Shown: positions 42,583-50,889 of the stretch, one piece after another
Layout: every line of letters begins with the position of its first letter
Numbering within the stretch: the first letter of the stretch is position 1
Source of the DNA: Chitinophaga pinensis
GTDB lineage: Bacteria > Bacteroidota > Bacteroidia > Flavobacteriales_D > Crocinitomicaceae
Assembly (NCBI GenBank): GCA_945883825.1
Contig: CAMCYF010000014.1
Location: 1-59,508, forward strand
Direction: 5' to 3'
DNA length: 59,508 nt
Translations under genes and position numbers: made by a program
Notes under the pieces: model-generated
What the model was told of the DNA's origin: nothing
The model's input: only the letters and a program-made list of their open reading frames with translations
Database searches by the model: none

Positions 42583-45500
42583 ATGGTAAAATTACAGAAA
42601 ATAGCGATTAATTCATTGGGTATATTTTTTGAATGCTTACTCATCTGTATAATCATTTTTGCTTTTCTTATCCGAACAAGTACTTTTCAGACCTTTCTAG
42701 CAGAAAAAGTTGTTTCATTTCTTTCGAAAGAGTTAAATACAAAAATTGAATTAAAAGGCGTTGAGATTATTCTTTTTGATAAGGTTTCTCTAAATGGGGT
42801 TCTTATTTTAGACATGAAGAAGGACACGCTTCTTTACGCAGAATCTATTCTTTTGACTTTGGATGATTATGATCTTAATAAAAATAGTTTTGATATTGGA
42901 GAAATTAAATTAAGTAAGGGTTCAATATATCTTAATCGGAATAAGAAAAATGGATCCTATAATTATGAATTCTTAGCAGATTATTTTTCCGGTGACACAC
43001 AAAAATCAAAAACTAAAAAACTCTCACTCAGTGCAAAGAATATTTTTCTTTCTAAATTCTCCTTTCGTTTCGATGATTTCCGAGTAAAGCCTCAAAAATA
43101 TGGTATTGATTTTGCTCATTTGCATTTAAGGAATATTGGAGTAAATGTTCACAATTTAGCTTTACAAGGTGAAACGATAAGACTTCAAATTCAGGACTTA
43201 AAATGTATAGATAAATCAGGGTTTAATCTCAAAAAGCTAAGTGCTGGTCTAAGAATTGGATCTCAGGGCATATTTCTTAAAAAGTTTCAATTAATAAGCA
43301 ATGAAACGAATTTAAGAGCAAGAAAATTGAATTTGCTTTATAGAAATTGGTCTGCTTTTTCATCTTTTTCAGATTCTGTAATTTTTGATGTTGAAATTAA
43401 TCCTAGCACACTCTCGATGAAAGATATTTCATATTTTGCTAAAGATTTAGAAGGAATGGATTCTAAAATTAGAATTAGTGCAAGCATCAAAAATCCTATA
43501 AGTTCCTTAGCCATAAACAATCTTGATTTAAGATTTGGAAACAAGTCTTTTATTAAAGGAAAAATCATTTTGCCAAATTTTAGTATTGGCGATCAAGGGG
43601 TTTTAAATGCCAGGATAGATAAATCTTTTGTCTCACTTAAAGACATTCAAAATGTTGCTCTTCCGAAATCAATGGCTCCGATAAAGATAGAAAATCCACT
43701 TTCAAAACTTGAGTTTATTGAAGTTGCGAATGCTAGTATAGCAGGAAGAGTGAATCATTTTAATTTGGGTTTAGACAAGTTAGAAACTGCCTTAGGTTCT
43801 ATTTCTTTAAGATCTAATTATACAATTGAAAATAATGATTTAGGACTTTTATTTTCACCAATTAAAAAAGATACTTTATCAATTGATCTTACAGATTTTA
43901 ATCTTGGAGCATTTATAAATAATTCTGATTTAGGACTTGCAACTGGACTTCTTCAAATAGAAGGAAGCATTTCAAAATCAGGACAATTAAACCTTCCAAT
44001 GCTTCGTGCATTGTTTTCAAAATTTCAGTTTAATGATTATTCCTATTCAAACATAGAAATTAAAGAAGCAAGTTTGATAGATGACATTTTAGTTTCCAAC
44101 CTGTTTATAAAAGATCCAAATATTTATTTAAGTTACAATGGTGAAATTTCCATTGGGTCAACTCAAAAATATACAGCAGAAATACAATTAAAAAAGATGA
44201 ATCTAGGAGCACTAAACATCACAGAAGACAATAATATTTATCTTTCAACAGATATTTCTTGTTCTATTTCTGGCCCTAGTTTAGAATTAATATCTGGACA
44301 AGTTAATTTTAATGGTCTATCTTATAAAGAAGCTGAAAAGGAATTGATTATCCCGAATTTCAATGCAAATTTTTCACGTTCTCTTGAAGGTGATTATTTC
44401 CAAATCAATAGTTCCTTAGTAAACGCAAAAATTAATGGGCAGATAAATTATGAAACAGTTTTAAATGATCTTTTAGATGAATTATCAATCCTTGTTCCAT
44501 CTCTTAATTTAGTTTCTGATAAACCAAAGGATAGTAAAAAAGCAAGTAATTTTTCTTTTGAAATTGAAACTAAAAATTTAGATCCTTTATTTTTCATTTT
44601 TGCTCCAGAATTAAATATCAATAGTGGTAGTTTATTAAAGGGGAATTTTAATTCTAATTTAGGAAGCATAAAAGTAAATTTTAGTTCTGATTTTTTACGT
44701 TACAATGATTTTATTTTGGAAAAGATAAATCTTAGTCAAAATATTTCTAGTAGTGAAATTCGAGGAGAATTTTTAGTAAATTCTGTATCAGTAAGTGATT
44801 CATTAAAATTTAACAAGGTGCATTTTGTGAATTCAGGAAGTAAAGGAATGTTAAATTCAACTTTGACATGGGACCCTGAATCATCTGGTTTTTCAGAAAT
44901 TACTTGGCAGACTTCTTTTTTAGATAACACACATATAAATTTTCTCTTAAAACCATCTTTTTTCGCTCTTAATGGACTGAGATGGCAGATAGAGAAGGAA
45001 TCTGACATTTCATTAACTCCTGAGGACTTACAAATTAGAAATTTTAGATTGTCTCGCAATGATCAACTAATTAAGGTGAATGGCTGCTTATCTAAAAATG
45101 ATTTTGATAAGTTAAAAATGGATGTCCAACGATTGGATTTAGAGGAATTAAGCTCAGTGTTAAGTTTACCGTCAAAATTAAAAGGGAACTTTTCTGGTTG
45201 GGGTATGATATCAAATCCATATTCAAATTTTAAGTACTTAGGTGATGCATCATTTAAAGATTTTTTTCTTGATGGTAAAGAAGTAGGAGATATTTTAATT
45301 CAATCAGATTGGAGTGATCTGCGAAAAAGCATTCTTGCTAGTGGTTTACTTGAATACAGAAATCAACCAACATTAGATTTTGGAGGGGCTTATTTTATCA
45401 ATACAAATCAACTTGATTTGCGTCTAAAATTTAATGAGACAGATATTCAGTTTGCAAATACATTTCTCGATCCAACTGTAGCAAGAGATTTAAATGGTAA

Positions 45501-47118
45501 ACTTAAGGGTGTTTTGACTGTAAAAGGCACTCCAGATAAGCCAAAATTATCTGGCAAACTTTCTGTTGACAAAGGATCTGTTAAAGTTGAGTTGTTGGGC
45601 GTTAAATATAGATTTAACGGAAAAATTGATGTTGTTGAGGATGGCTTTTTGATAAATAATCTACCGCTGAAAGATGAGGATGGGAATATTGCATCAATGG
45701 TTGGCACAATTTACCATAAAGATTTCTCCGGATTCAATTTTGATTTAAATTTAAATTTTGAAGATGATTTATCTAAAAGAGATGTTTTAAATCCTCTGAA
45801 AGTTTTGCCTTTAGATCAATTTATGGTTTTAAATACAAACTATAAAGATGGTGATGTATATTTTGGTAAAGCCTATGCAAAAGGAACAGCAAATATTTCA
45901 GGTACTTCAAATAAACTAGATATTCTTGTTGAATTAGAAACAAAAAAAGGCACACTTATTAATTTCCCAATGTATGGAGTTTCAGAAATTGAAGAATCAG
46001 AAGATTTTATCCAATTTGTTCAAAAAGGGATCAATAATACTATTGTTGAGGAAAAGATTAACTTTTCAGGTGTCAATCTTGATTTAAAATTTAAAGTAAC
46101 GCCAGAAAGCTATTTAAAATTGATTTTTGATGAATTCTCTGGTGATGAAATTACAGCAAAAGGTTTTGGAGAAATAAACATGAAATTAGATCAGTTAGAT
46201 CACTTAACAATGAACGGAACTTATAACATTGTAAAAGGAAGTAAATATAATTTTGTGATGATGGGGATTAATCAACCCTTTAATATTGATGAAGGATCTT
46301 CAATTTCATGGAATGGTGATGTTTTGGATGCTAATCTTGATATAAAAACATCAATTGATTTAAAGAAAATTTCTATTTTGGAGTTAAGTCCTGAAACTGC
46401 TGATAAATCGCTATTAAATCAAGATGTTTTATGCTACTTAAATTTATCTGATAAGCTTTTGAAACCGATGATTACATTTGATATTGCAGCTCCCAAAGCA
46501 CCAGAAACTGGAAAAGCTTTGATTAGAAGGGTGACAAATGAACAAGATGAGTTAAATCGTCAGTTTTTTTCCTTGTTACTTGTCAGAAAATTTCAACCAT
46601 TAAAAGGCACTGTATCGGCTAGTGGTTCATCAGCAATTGATTTAGTTGAATCTCAAATTAATGCAGCTCTTGGTAAATTATCAGATAGCTATAAATTAAA
46701 TGTTGATTATGGAGCTGATAAAGTTGCTGGTGATAATTCTGTTGAACTAGGGGTTAAAACAGGTTTACTCAATGACCGCTTAATTGTCTCTGGAAGTTTT
46801 GGAGTAGAAAATAAAACGGATAATGCGAGTGGGCCATCAAATAATACTACTCAAAGCTCACTTATTGGGGATGTAAATATTGAATATTTGATAAATGAAA
46901 AAGGAACTTTTCGTGTCAATGTTTTTAATCAATCAAATGCAAATTCTGTAAATGAAAATTCAGGTCCATTTACGCAAGGTGCAGGTATTTCGTACCATGA
47001 GGAATTTAATTCTTGGAAAGATTTTGAATTATTTCAAGCCATTCTAGATATTTTTAGAAAGAAAGAGAAAAAGCATTTTAAAAATAAAAAAGTGGAAAAA
47101 AAGCTCCCATCTTTGTAG
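42583..47118 (+). CDS. tamB: TamB-like translocation and assembly module / AsmA-like intermembrane protein
   Basis: 1511 residues. One N-terminal membrane anchor (about 9-30, IFFECLLICIIIFAFL) is followed by a very long repetitive beta-strand region (the lipid-transfer-like beta-taco fold) and a C-terminal DUF490/TamB domain (about 1030-1490), with LSGKLSVDKGSVKVELLG, the NLDIKTSIDLKKISILEL segment and EQDELNRQFFSLLLVRKF. In proteobacteria TamB links inner and outer membranes, moving phospholipids or aiding outer-membrane protein assembly. No tamA-like gene is beside it. The last ~15 residues are lysine-rich. A well-spaced promoter lies upstream, partly inside tsaD. Confidence 0.9.
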   Translation: MVKLQKIAINSLGIFFECLLICIIIFAFLIRTSTFQTFLAEKVVSFLSKELNTKIELKGVEIILFDKVSLNGVLILDMKKDTLLYAESILLTLDDYDLNKNSFDIGEIKLSKGSIYLNRNKKNGSYNYEFLADYFSGDTQKSKTKKLSLSAKNIFLSKFSFRFDDFRVKPQKYGIDFAHLHLRNIGVNVHNLALQGETIRLQIQDLKCIDKSGFNLKKLSAGLRIGSQGIFLKKFQLISNETNLRARKLNLLYRNWSAFSSFSDSVIFDVEINPSTLSMKDISYFAKDLEGMDSKIRISASIKNPISSLAINNLDLRFGNKSFIKGKIILPNFSIGDQGVLNARIDKSFVSLKDIQNVALPKSMAPIKIENPLSKLEFIEVANASIAGRVNHFNLGLDKLETALGSISLRSNYTIENNDLGLLFSPIKKDTLSIDLTDFNLGAFINNSDLGLATGLLQIEGSISKSGQLNLPMLRALFSKFQFNDYSYSNIEIKEASLIDDILVSNLFIKDPNIYLSYNGEISIGSTQKYTAEIQLKKMNLGALNITEDNNIYLSTDISCSISGPSLELISGQVNFNGLSYKEAEKELIIPNFNANFSRSLEGDYFQINSSLVNAKINGQINYETVLNDLLDELSILVPSLNLVSDKPKDSKKASNFSFEIETKNLDPLFFIFAPELNINSGSLLKGNFNSNLGSIKVNFSSDFLRYNDFILEKINLSQNISSSEIRGEFLVNSVSVSDSLKFNKVHFVNSGSKGMLNSTLTWDPESSGFSEITWQTSFLDNTHINFLLKPSFFALNGLRWQIEKESDISLTPEDLQIRNFRLSRNDQLIKVNGCLSKNDFDKLKMDVQRLDLEELSSVLSLPSKLKGNFSGWGMISNPYSNFKYLGDASFKDFFLDGKEVGDILIQSDWSDLRKSILASGLLEYRNQPTLDFGGAYFINTNQLDLRLKFNETDIQFANTFLDPTVARDLNGKLKGVLTVKGTPDKPKLSGKLSVDKGSVKVELLGVKYRFNGKIDVVEDGFLINNLPLKDEDGNIASMVGTIYHKDFSGFNFDLNLNFEDDLSKRDVLNPLKVLPLDQFMVLNTNYKDGDVYFGKAYAKGTANISGTSNKLDILVELETKKGTLINFPMYGVSEIEESEDFIQFVQKGINNTIVEEKINFSGVNLDLKFKVTPESYLKLIFDEFSGDEITAKGFGEINMKLDQLDHLTMNGTYNIVKGSKYNFVMMGINQPFNIDEGSSISWNGDVLDANLDIKTSIDLKKISILELSPETADKSLLNQDVLCYLNLSDKLLKPMITFDIAAPKAPETGKALIRRVTNEQDELNRQFFSLLLVRKFQPLKGTVSASGSSAIDLVESQINAALGKLSDSYKLNVDYGADKVAGDNSVELGVKTGLLNDRLIVSGSFGVENKTDNASGPSNNTTQSSLIGDVNIEYLINEKGTFRVNVFNQSNANSVNENSGPFTQGAGISYHEEFNSWKDFELFQAILDIFRKKEKKHFKNKKVEKKLPSL

Positions 47119-47167
47119 TTTTTTTTCTCGAACACAAAAAAAAATATTCATTCAATTAATTTTAACA

Positions 47168-48652
47168 ATGAAAAAGGTATTAATTGCAAATCGTGGGGAA
47201 ATAGCAAGACGCGTAATTCGTACACTCAAAATCATGGGTATTAAAAGTGTAGCTATCTATTCTGATGCTGATAAAACTGCTCCTCATGTTTTGGAAGCAG
47301 ATGAAGCTGTATATGTTGGTAAAAGTCCTTCTAGTGAAAGTTATTTACAACAAGATTTAATTTTAAAGCATTGCAAGGATTTAGGTGTTGATGGCATTCA
47401 TCCTGGCTATGGATTTTTATCTGAAAACGCAGGCTTTGCTCGTAATGTTAAACTAGCAGGAATAAAACTAATTGGTCCTTCTCCTGAATCAATGGAGCTT
47501 ATGGGCGATAAATTAAGTGCTAAACAAGCTGTAAAGAAATTCAATGTGCCTCTTGTACCGGGAGTAGATTCTGCTATTTCAGATATCGCTAAGGCAAAAC
47601 AAATAGCTGAAAAAATCGGTTACCCAATTTTAATTAAAGCTTCTGCCGGAGGAGGTGGAAAAGGAATGCGTCTAGTAAATAGCACTTCAGAATTTGAAGA
47701 ACAAATGTTGATGGCTCAAAATGAAGCCCTTTCTTCTTTTGGCGATGCTGCGGTTTTTATAGAGAAATTTGTAGATAAACCTCGTCATGTTGAAATTCAA
47801 GTTTTTGCGGATCAACATGGAAATGTTGTCTATCTTTTTGAAAGAGAATGTTCTATTCAAAGAAGACATCAAAAGGTTGTTGAAGAAGCGCCAAGTGTTG
47901 TTTTAAGTGAAGAATTAAGAAAACAAATGGGTGAAGCCGCAGTTGCGGTTTGTAAAGCATGTAATTATGAAGGTGCTGGAACTGTAGAATTTCTCTTAGA
48001 TGCTGAATTAAATTTTTTCTTCTTGGAAATGAATACGCGCCTTCAAGTTGAACATCTTGTAACTGAGATGATAACTGGATTAGATTTAGTAGAATGGCAA
48101 ATTTTAGTTGCTAGAGGGGAACGACTTCCAAAATTACAACCTGAACTTAAAATCAATGGTCATGCAATCGAAGTTCGGGTTTATGCTGAAGATTCTTTGA
48201 ATGGTTTTGCGCCTGATATTGGAACATTGAATCGCTACCGAATTCCTGCAGGAAAAAATATTCGAGTAGACGATGCATTTCTTGAAGGAATGGAAATTCC
48301 AATTTATTACGATCCTATGATTGCTAAACTTGTTGTTTGGGGTAAAAATAGAGAAGAGGCAATGGACAGAGCGATTGAAGCAATTGATAATTATCAAATA
48401 TCTGGTGTGAAAACAACATTGGATTTTGGGAAATATGTTTTGAAACATCCTGCATTTAGAAGTGGAAATTTTGATACTAATTTTGTTAAACATTATTTTC
48501 AAGATCCAAAGGTGATGAGAGATGCAATGCAAGAAGAGGCGGAAGCTTTGGCACATTCAATTGATGCTATTTGGAGCGATTTAAAAAAACAAGAGGTATT
48601 GGAATATTCTTCACAGGAAATTAGTTCGTCTTGGAAAAATAGAATGGAATAG
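47168..48652 (+). CDS. accC: Acetyl/acyl-CoA carboxylase biotin carboxylase subunit
   Basis: 494 residues, about 45 longer than a typical AccC. The biotin-carboxylase fold is clear: MKKVLIANRGEIARRVIR, HPGYGFLSENAGFA, the glycine-rich ATP loop KASAGGGGKGMR, ERECSIQRRHQKVVEEAPS, and EMNTRLQVEHLVTE with catalytic Glu and Arg. It carboxylates biotin on a carrier protein using ATP and bicarbonate. The HVLEADEAVYVGKSPS stretch resembles acyl-CoA (propionyl/methylcrotonyl) carboxylase alpha subunits more than fatty-acid AccC, so it may serve propionyl-CoA; this is a pattern judgement. No biotin carrier or carboxyltransferase gene is adjacent. sucC follows 67 bp later. Confidence 0.88.
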   Translation: MKKVLIANRGEIARRVIRTLKIMGIKSVAIYSDADKTAPHVLEADEAVYVGKSPSSESYLQQDLILKHCKDLGVDGIHPGYGFLSENAGFARNVKLAGIKLIGPSPESMELMGDKLSAKQAVKKFNVPLVPGVDSAISDIAKAKQIAEKIGYPILIKASAGGGGKGMRLVNSTSEFEEQMLMAQNEALSSFGDAAVFIEKFVDKPRHVEIQVFADQHGNVVYLFERECSIQRRHQKVVEEAPSVVLSEELRKQMGEAAVAVCKACNYEGAGTVEFLLDAELNFFFLEMNTRLQVEHLVTEMITGLDLVEWQILVARGERLPKLQPELKINGHAIEVRVYAEDSLNGFAPDIGTLNRYRIPAGKNIRVDDAFLEGMEIPIYYDPMIAKLVVWGKNREEAMDRAIEAIDNYQISGVKTTLDFGKYVLKHPAFRSGNFDTNFVKHYFQDPKVMRDAMQEEAEALAHSIDAIWSDLKKQEVLEYSSQEISSSWKNRME

Positions 48653-48719
48653 ATTTATTTCTTCTCTTACTTCACTTCTTAAAAAGAAAATCTTACTTTT
48701 ACGTTCCAAAATTTGAATT

Positions 48720-49931
48720 ATGAATTTGCATGAATACCAAGGAAAATTAATACTTAAAAGCTACGGTGTAGCTATTCAAGAAGGGATTGTTGTTGAACGT
48801 GTTGAAGATGCTTTGGCAGCAGCAAAAGAACTTACAGCCAAAACCGGAACAAGTTGGTACGTAATTAAAGCCCAAATTCATGCTGGAGGAAGAGGAAAAG
48901 GTACAATTGAGGAAACAGGTTCTCATGGTGTTGTCTTAGCAAAAGGTATAGACCAAGTGGAAGAGAAGGTAAGGGGAATTTTAGGTGGACATCTTCAAAC
49001 TCTTCAAACAAACGGAGTTGGAAAGTTGGTCAGTAAAGTATTAATTGCTCAAGATGTCTATTATCCTGGTGAATCAGAAGTAGAAGAATTTTATATGTCT
49101 GTTCTATTAGACCGTGAAAATGGTAAAAATGTGATTGTATATTCTACTGAAGGTGGAATGAATATTGAACATGTAGCAGAAAATACACCAGAAAAAATCT
49201 ATCGAGAACTAATTGATCCTCGTGTTGGGATTCAAGGATTTCAAGCTAGAAAAATAGCATTTAACTTAGGATTATCAGGTGAAGCTTTCAAGCAGATGGT
49301 AAAGTTTATTCCTACTTTGTATAAAGCATATGAAGGAATTGATGCTTCGATGTTTGAAATAAACCCGCTTTTTAAAACCTCAGATAATAAAATTATTGCC
49401 GTTGATGCAAAAGTTTCGCTTGATGGCAATGGACTTTTTCGTCATCCAGATTATGAAGCAATGCGCGATAAATCGGAGGAAGATCCTACTGAAGTAGAAG
49501 CTGATGAAGTTGGATTAAATTTCGTTAAACTAGATGGAAATGTTGGTTGTATGGTAAATGGCGCTGGTTTAGCTATGGCTACAATGGATATTATCAAACT
49601 TTCCGGCGGAAATCCTGCAAATTTTTTAGATGTTGGAGGAACAGCAAATGCAGAACGAGTTGAAAAGGCCTTCCATATAATTTTAAAGGACCCGAACGTA
49701 AAAGCAATTTTGATTAATATTTTTGGTGGAATCGTTCGTTGTGATCGTGTTGCGCAAGGAATTGTAGATGCATATAGGAATATTGGCGAAATTCCAGTGC
49801 CAATTATTGTTCGTTTACAGGGTACAAATGCTATCGAAGCAAAAAAAATTATTGAAGATTCTGGACTGAATGTTCATTCTGTTGTTCTCTTGCAAGAAGC
49901 TGCAGATTTGGTTAAGAAAGTTTTACAATAA
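48720..49931 (+). CDS. sucC: Succinate--CoA ligase (ADP-forming), beta subunit
   Basis: 403 residues, slightly longer than E. coli SucC. The ATP-grasp opening MNLHEYQGKLILKSYGV, the IHAGGRGKGTIEETG loop, FEINPLF for the metal site, and the CoA-domain segments GGNPANFLDVGGTA and NIFGGIVRCDRVAQGI are all recognisable. It couples succinyl-CoA breakdown to ATP formation in the TCA cycle with SucD, which is not in the window. It follows a biotin carboxylase of acyl-CoA type; a propionyl-CoA to succinyl-CoA route would join them functionally. Its stop codon abuts that of the convergent glycosyltransferase gene. Confidence 0.96.
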   Translation: MNLHEYQGKLILKSYGVAIQEGIVVERVEDALAAAKELTAKTGTSWYVIKAQIHAGGRGKGTIEETGSHGVVLAKGIDQVEEKVRGILGGHLQTLQTNGVGKLVSKVLIAQDVYYPGESEVEEFYMSVLLDRENGKNVIVYSTEGGMNIEHVAENTPEKIYRELIDPRVGIQGFQARKIAFNLGLSGEAFKQMVKFIPTLYKAYEGIDASMFEINPLFKTSDNKIIAVDAKVSLDGNGLFRHPDYEAMRDKSEEDPTEVEADEVGLNFVKLDGNVGCMVNGAGLAMATMDIIKLSGGNPANFLDVGGTANAERVEKAFHIILKDPNVKAILINIFGGIVRCDRVAQGIVDAYRNIGEIPVPIIVRLQGTNAIEAKKIIEDSGLNVHSVVLLQEAADLVKKVLQ

Positions 49932-50888
49932 TTACAGTAGTTTCTCGCCACATTTAAAATGTCCTTTCGGACAAGATTTATATCCATGTAATCCACAAGG
50001 TTTGCAAGATAGATTTTTAACTTCTATAATTTCAGAATCATCAGATAATGGGCCAAATCCAAAACTTGGACTTGTTGAGCAGAAATAAACTGTAACAGGC
50101 GCATTCATTGCTGAAGCAAGGTGCAAGGGTCCAGAATCATTTACGAAGGTTCTAACTGCTCCTTTTATCAGAGCCGCAGATTCCATTAAACTGAGTTTTC
50201 CTGCAAGATTTTTTACTTCTATATTTTTAATTTCAATACTAATTTCTTCACAAAGATTAAAATCTTCAGAACTCCCAATTAGATAAATTAGAGCATTTTT
50301 ATCTTTAATTGAATCGATTGTTTTTATCCATACAGATTTTGGTGCTTGCTTTGTAAACCAAACGGAGGATGGTGCAATACAATAATAACTTTTACTCTGG
50401 AAAGTGGAAATCTTATCAAAATCACTTGCGCTTGGATATAATTTTGGTGATTTAAATGTTTTCTTGCATAAATCTTCAATAAGCGCTAAATTTCTCTCCA
50501 CTTCATGAAGTCCATTATTGACTGTATGATCAAAAGATTTAGTAAATAAAAAGGAAAGTGGATTTTTTTTAAAGCCACGTTTTTCTTTTGCTCCTGAAAA
50601 AGCTGTCAATAATCCCGAGGAAAAAAAACGTTGTAAATTAATTACTAGATCATATTTTTCTTTCCTTATTTCCTTAAGAAGAGCTAGTAAACTTTTGATT
50701 TTTTTTGATTTATCAAATACCAATACTCTGTTTAAGTTCGGATGATTGATTAAAAGATTTTGATTGCCATTTTTAACTAAGAAATCAATCTTAGAATTCG
50801 GAAATTGTACGTGTAAGCTATCAATAAGTGCTGTAGCTAAAATTACATCTCCGATAAAAGCAGTTTGTATGATTAAAATTTTCTGCAT
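49932..50888 (-). CDS. Family 9 glycosyltransferase (heptosyltransferase-like)
   Basis: 318 residues. The GT9 opening is KILIIQTAFIGDVILATALIDSL; the sugar-nucleotide site region is seen as FVNDSGPLHLASAMNAPVTVYFCSTSP, and the C-terminus has the family's cysteine cluster SCKPCGLHGYKSCPKGHFKCG. Members add heptose or related sugars to the lipopolysaccharide core on the cytoplasmic face. The acceptor is unknown. It begins 1 bp after the stop of the giant T9SS type B gene and is the last gene of a five-gene minus-strand unit. Because T9SS cargo is often anchored to lipopolysaccharide, a functional link is conceivable but unproven. Confidence 0.9.
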   Translation of the reverse strand: MQKILIIQTAFIGDVILATALIDSLHVQFPNSKIDFLVKNGNQNLLINHPNLNRVLVFDKSKKIKSLLALLKEIRKEKYDLVINLQRFFSSGLLTAFSGAKEKRGFKKNPLSFLFTKSFDHTVNNGLHEVERNLALIEDLCKKTFKSPKLYPSASDFDKISTFQSKSYYCIAPSSVWFTKQAPKSVWIKTIDSIKDKNALIYLIGSSEDFNLCEEISIEIKNIEVKNLAGKLSLMESAALIKGAVRTFVNDSGPLHLASAMNAPVTVYFCSTSPSFGFGPLSDDSEIIEVKNLSCKPCGLHGYKSCPKGHFKCGEKLL

Positions 50889-50889
50889 A

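Noticed and set aside
48134-48556. Open frame of 140 codons on the - strand inside the biotin carboxylase gene
   Set aside because: Antisense shadow; rich in Cys, Phe and Asn runs as expected from a reversed AT-rich gene, with no recognisable domain.
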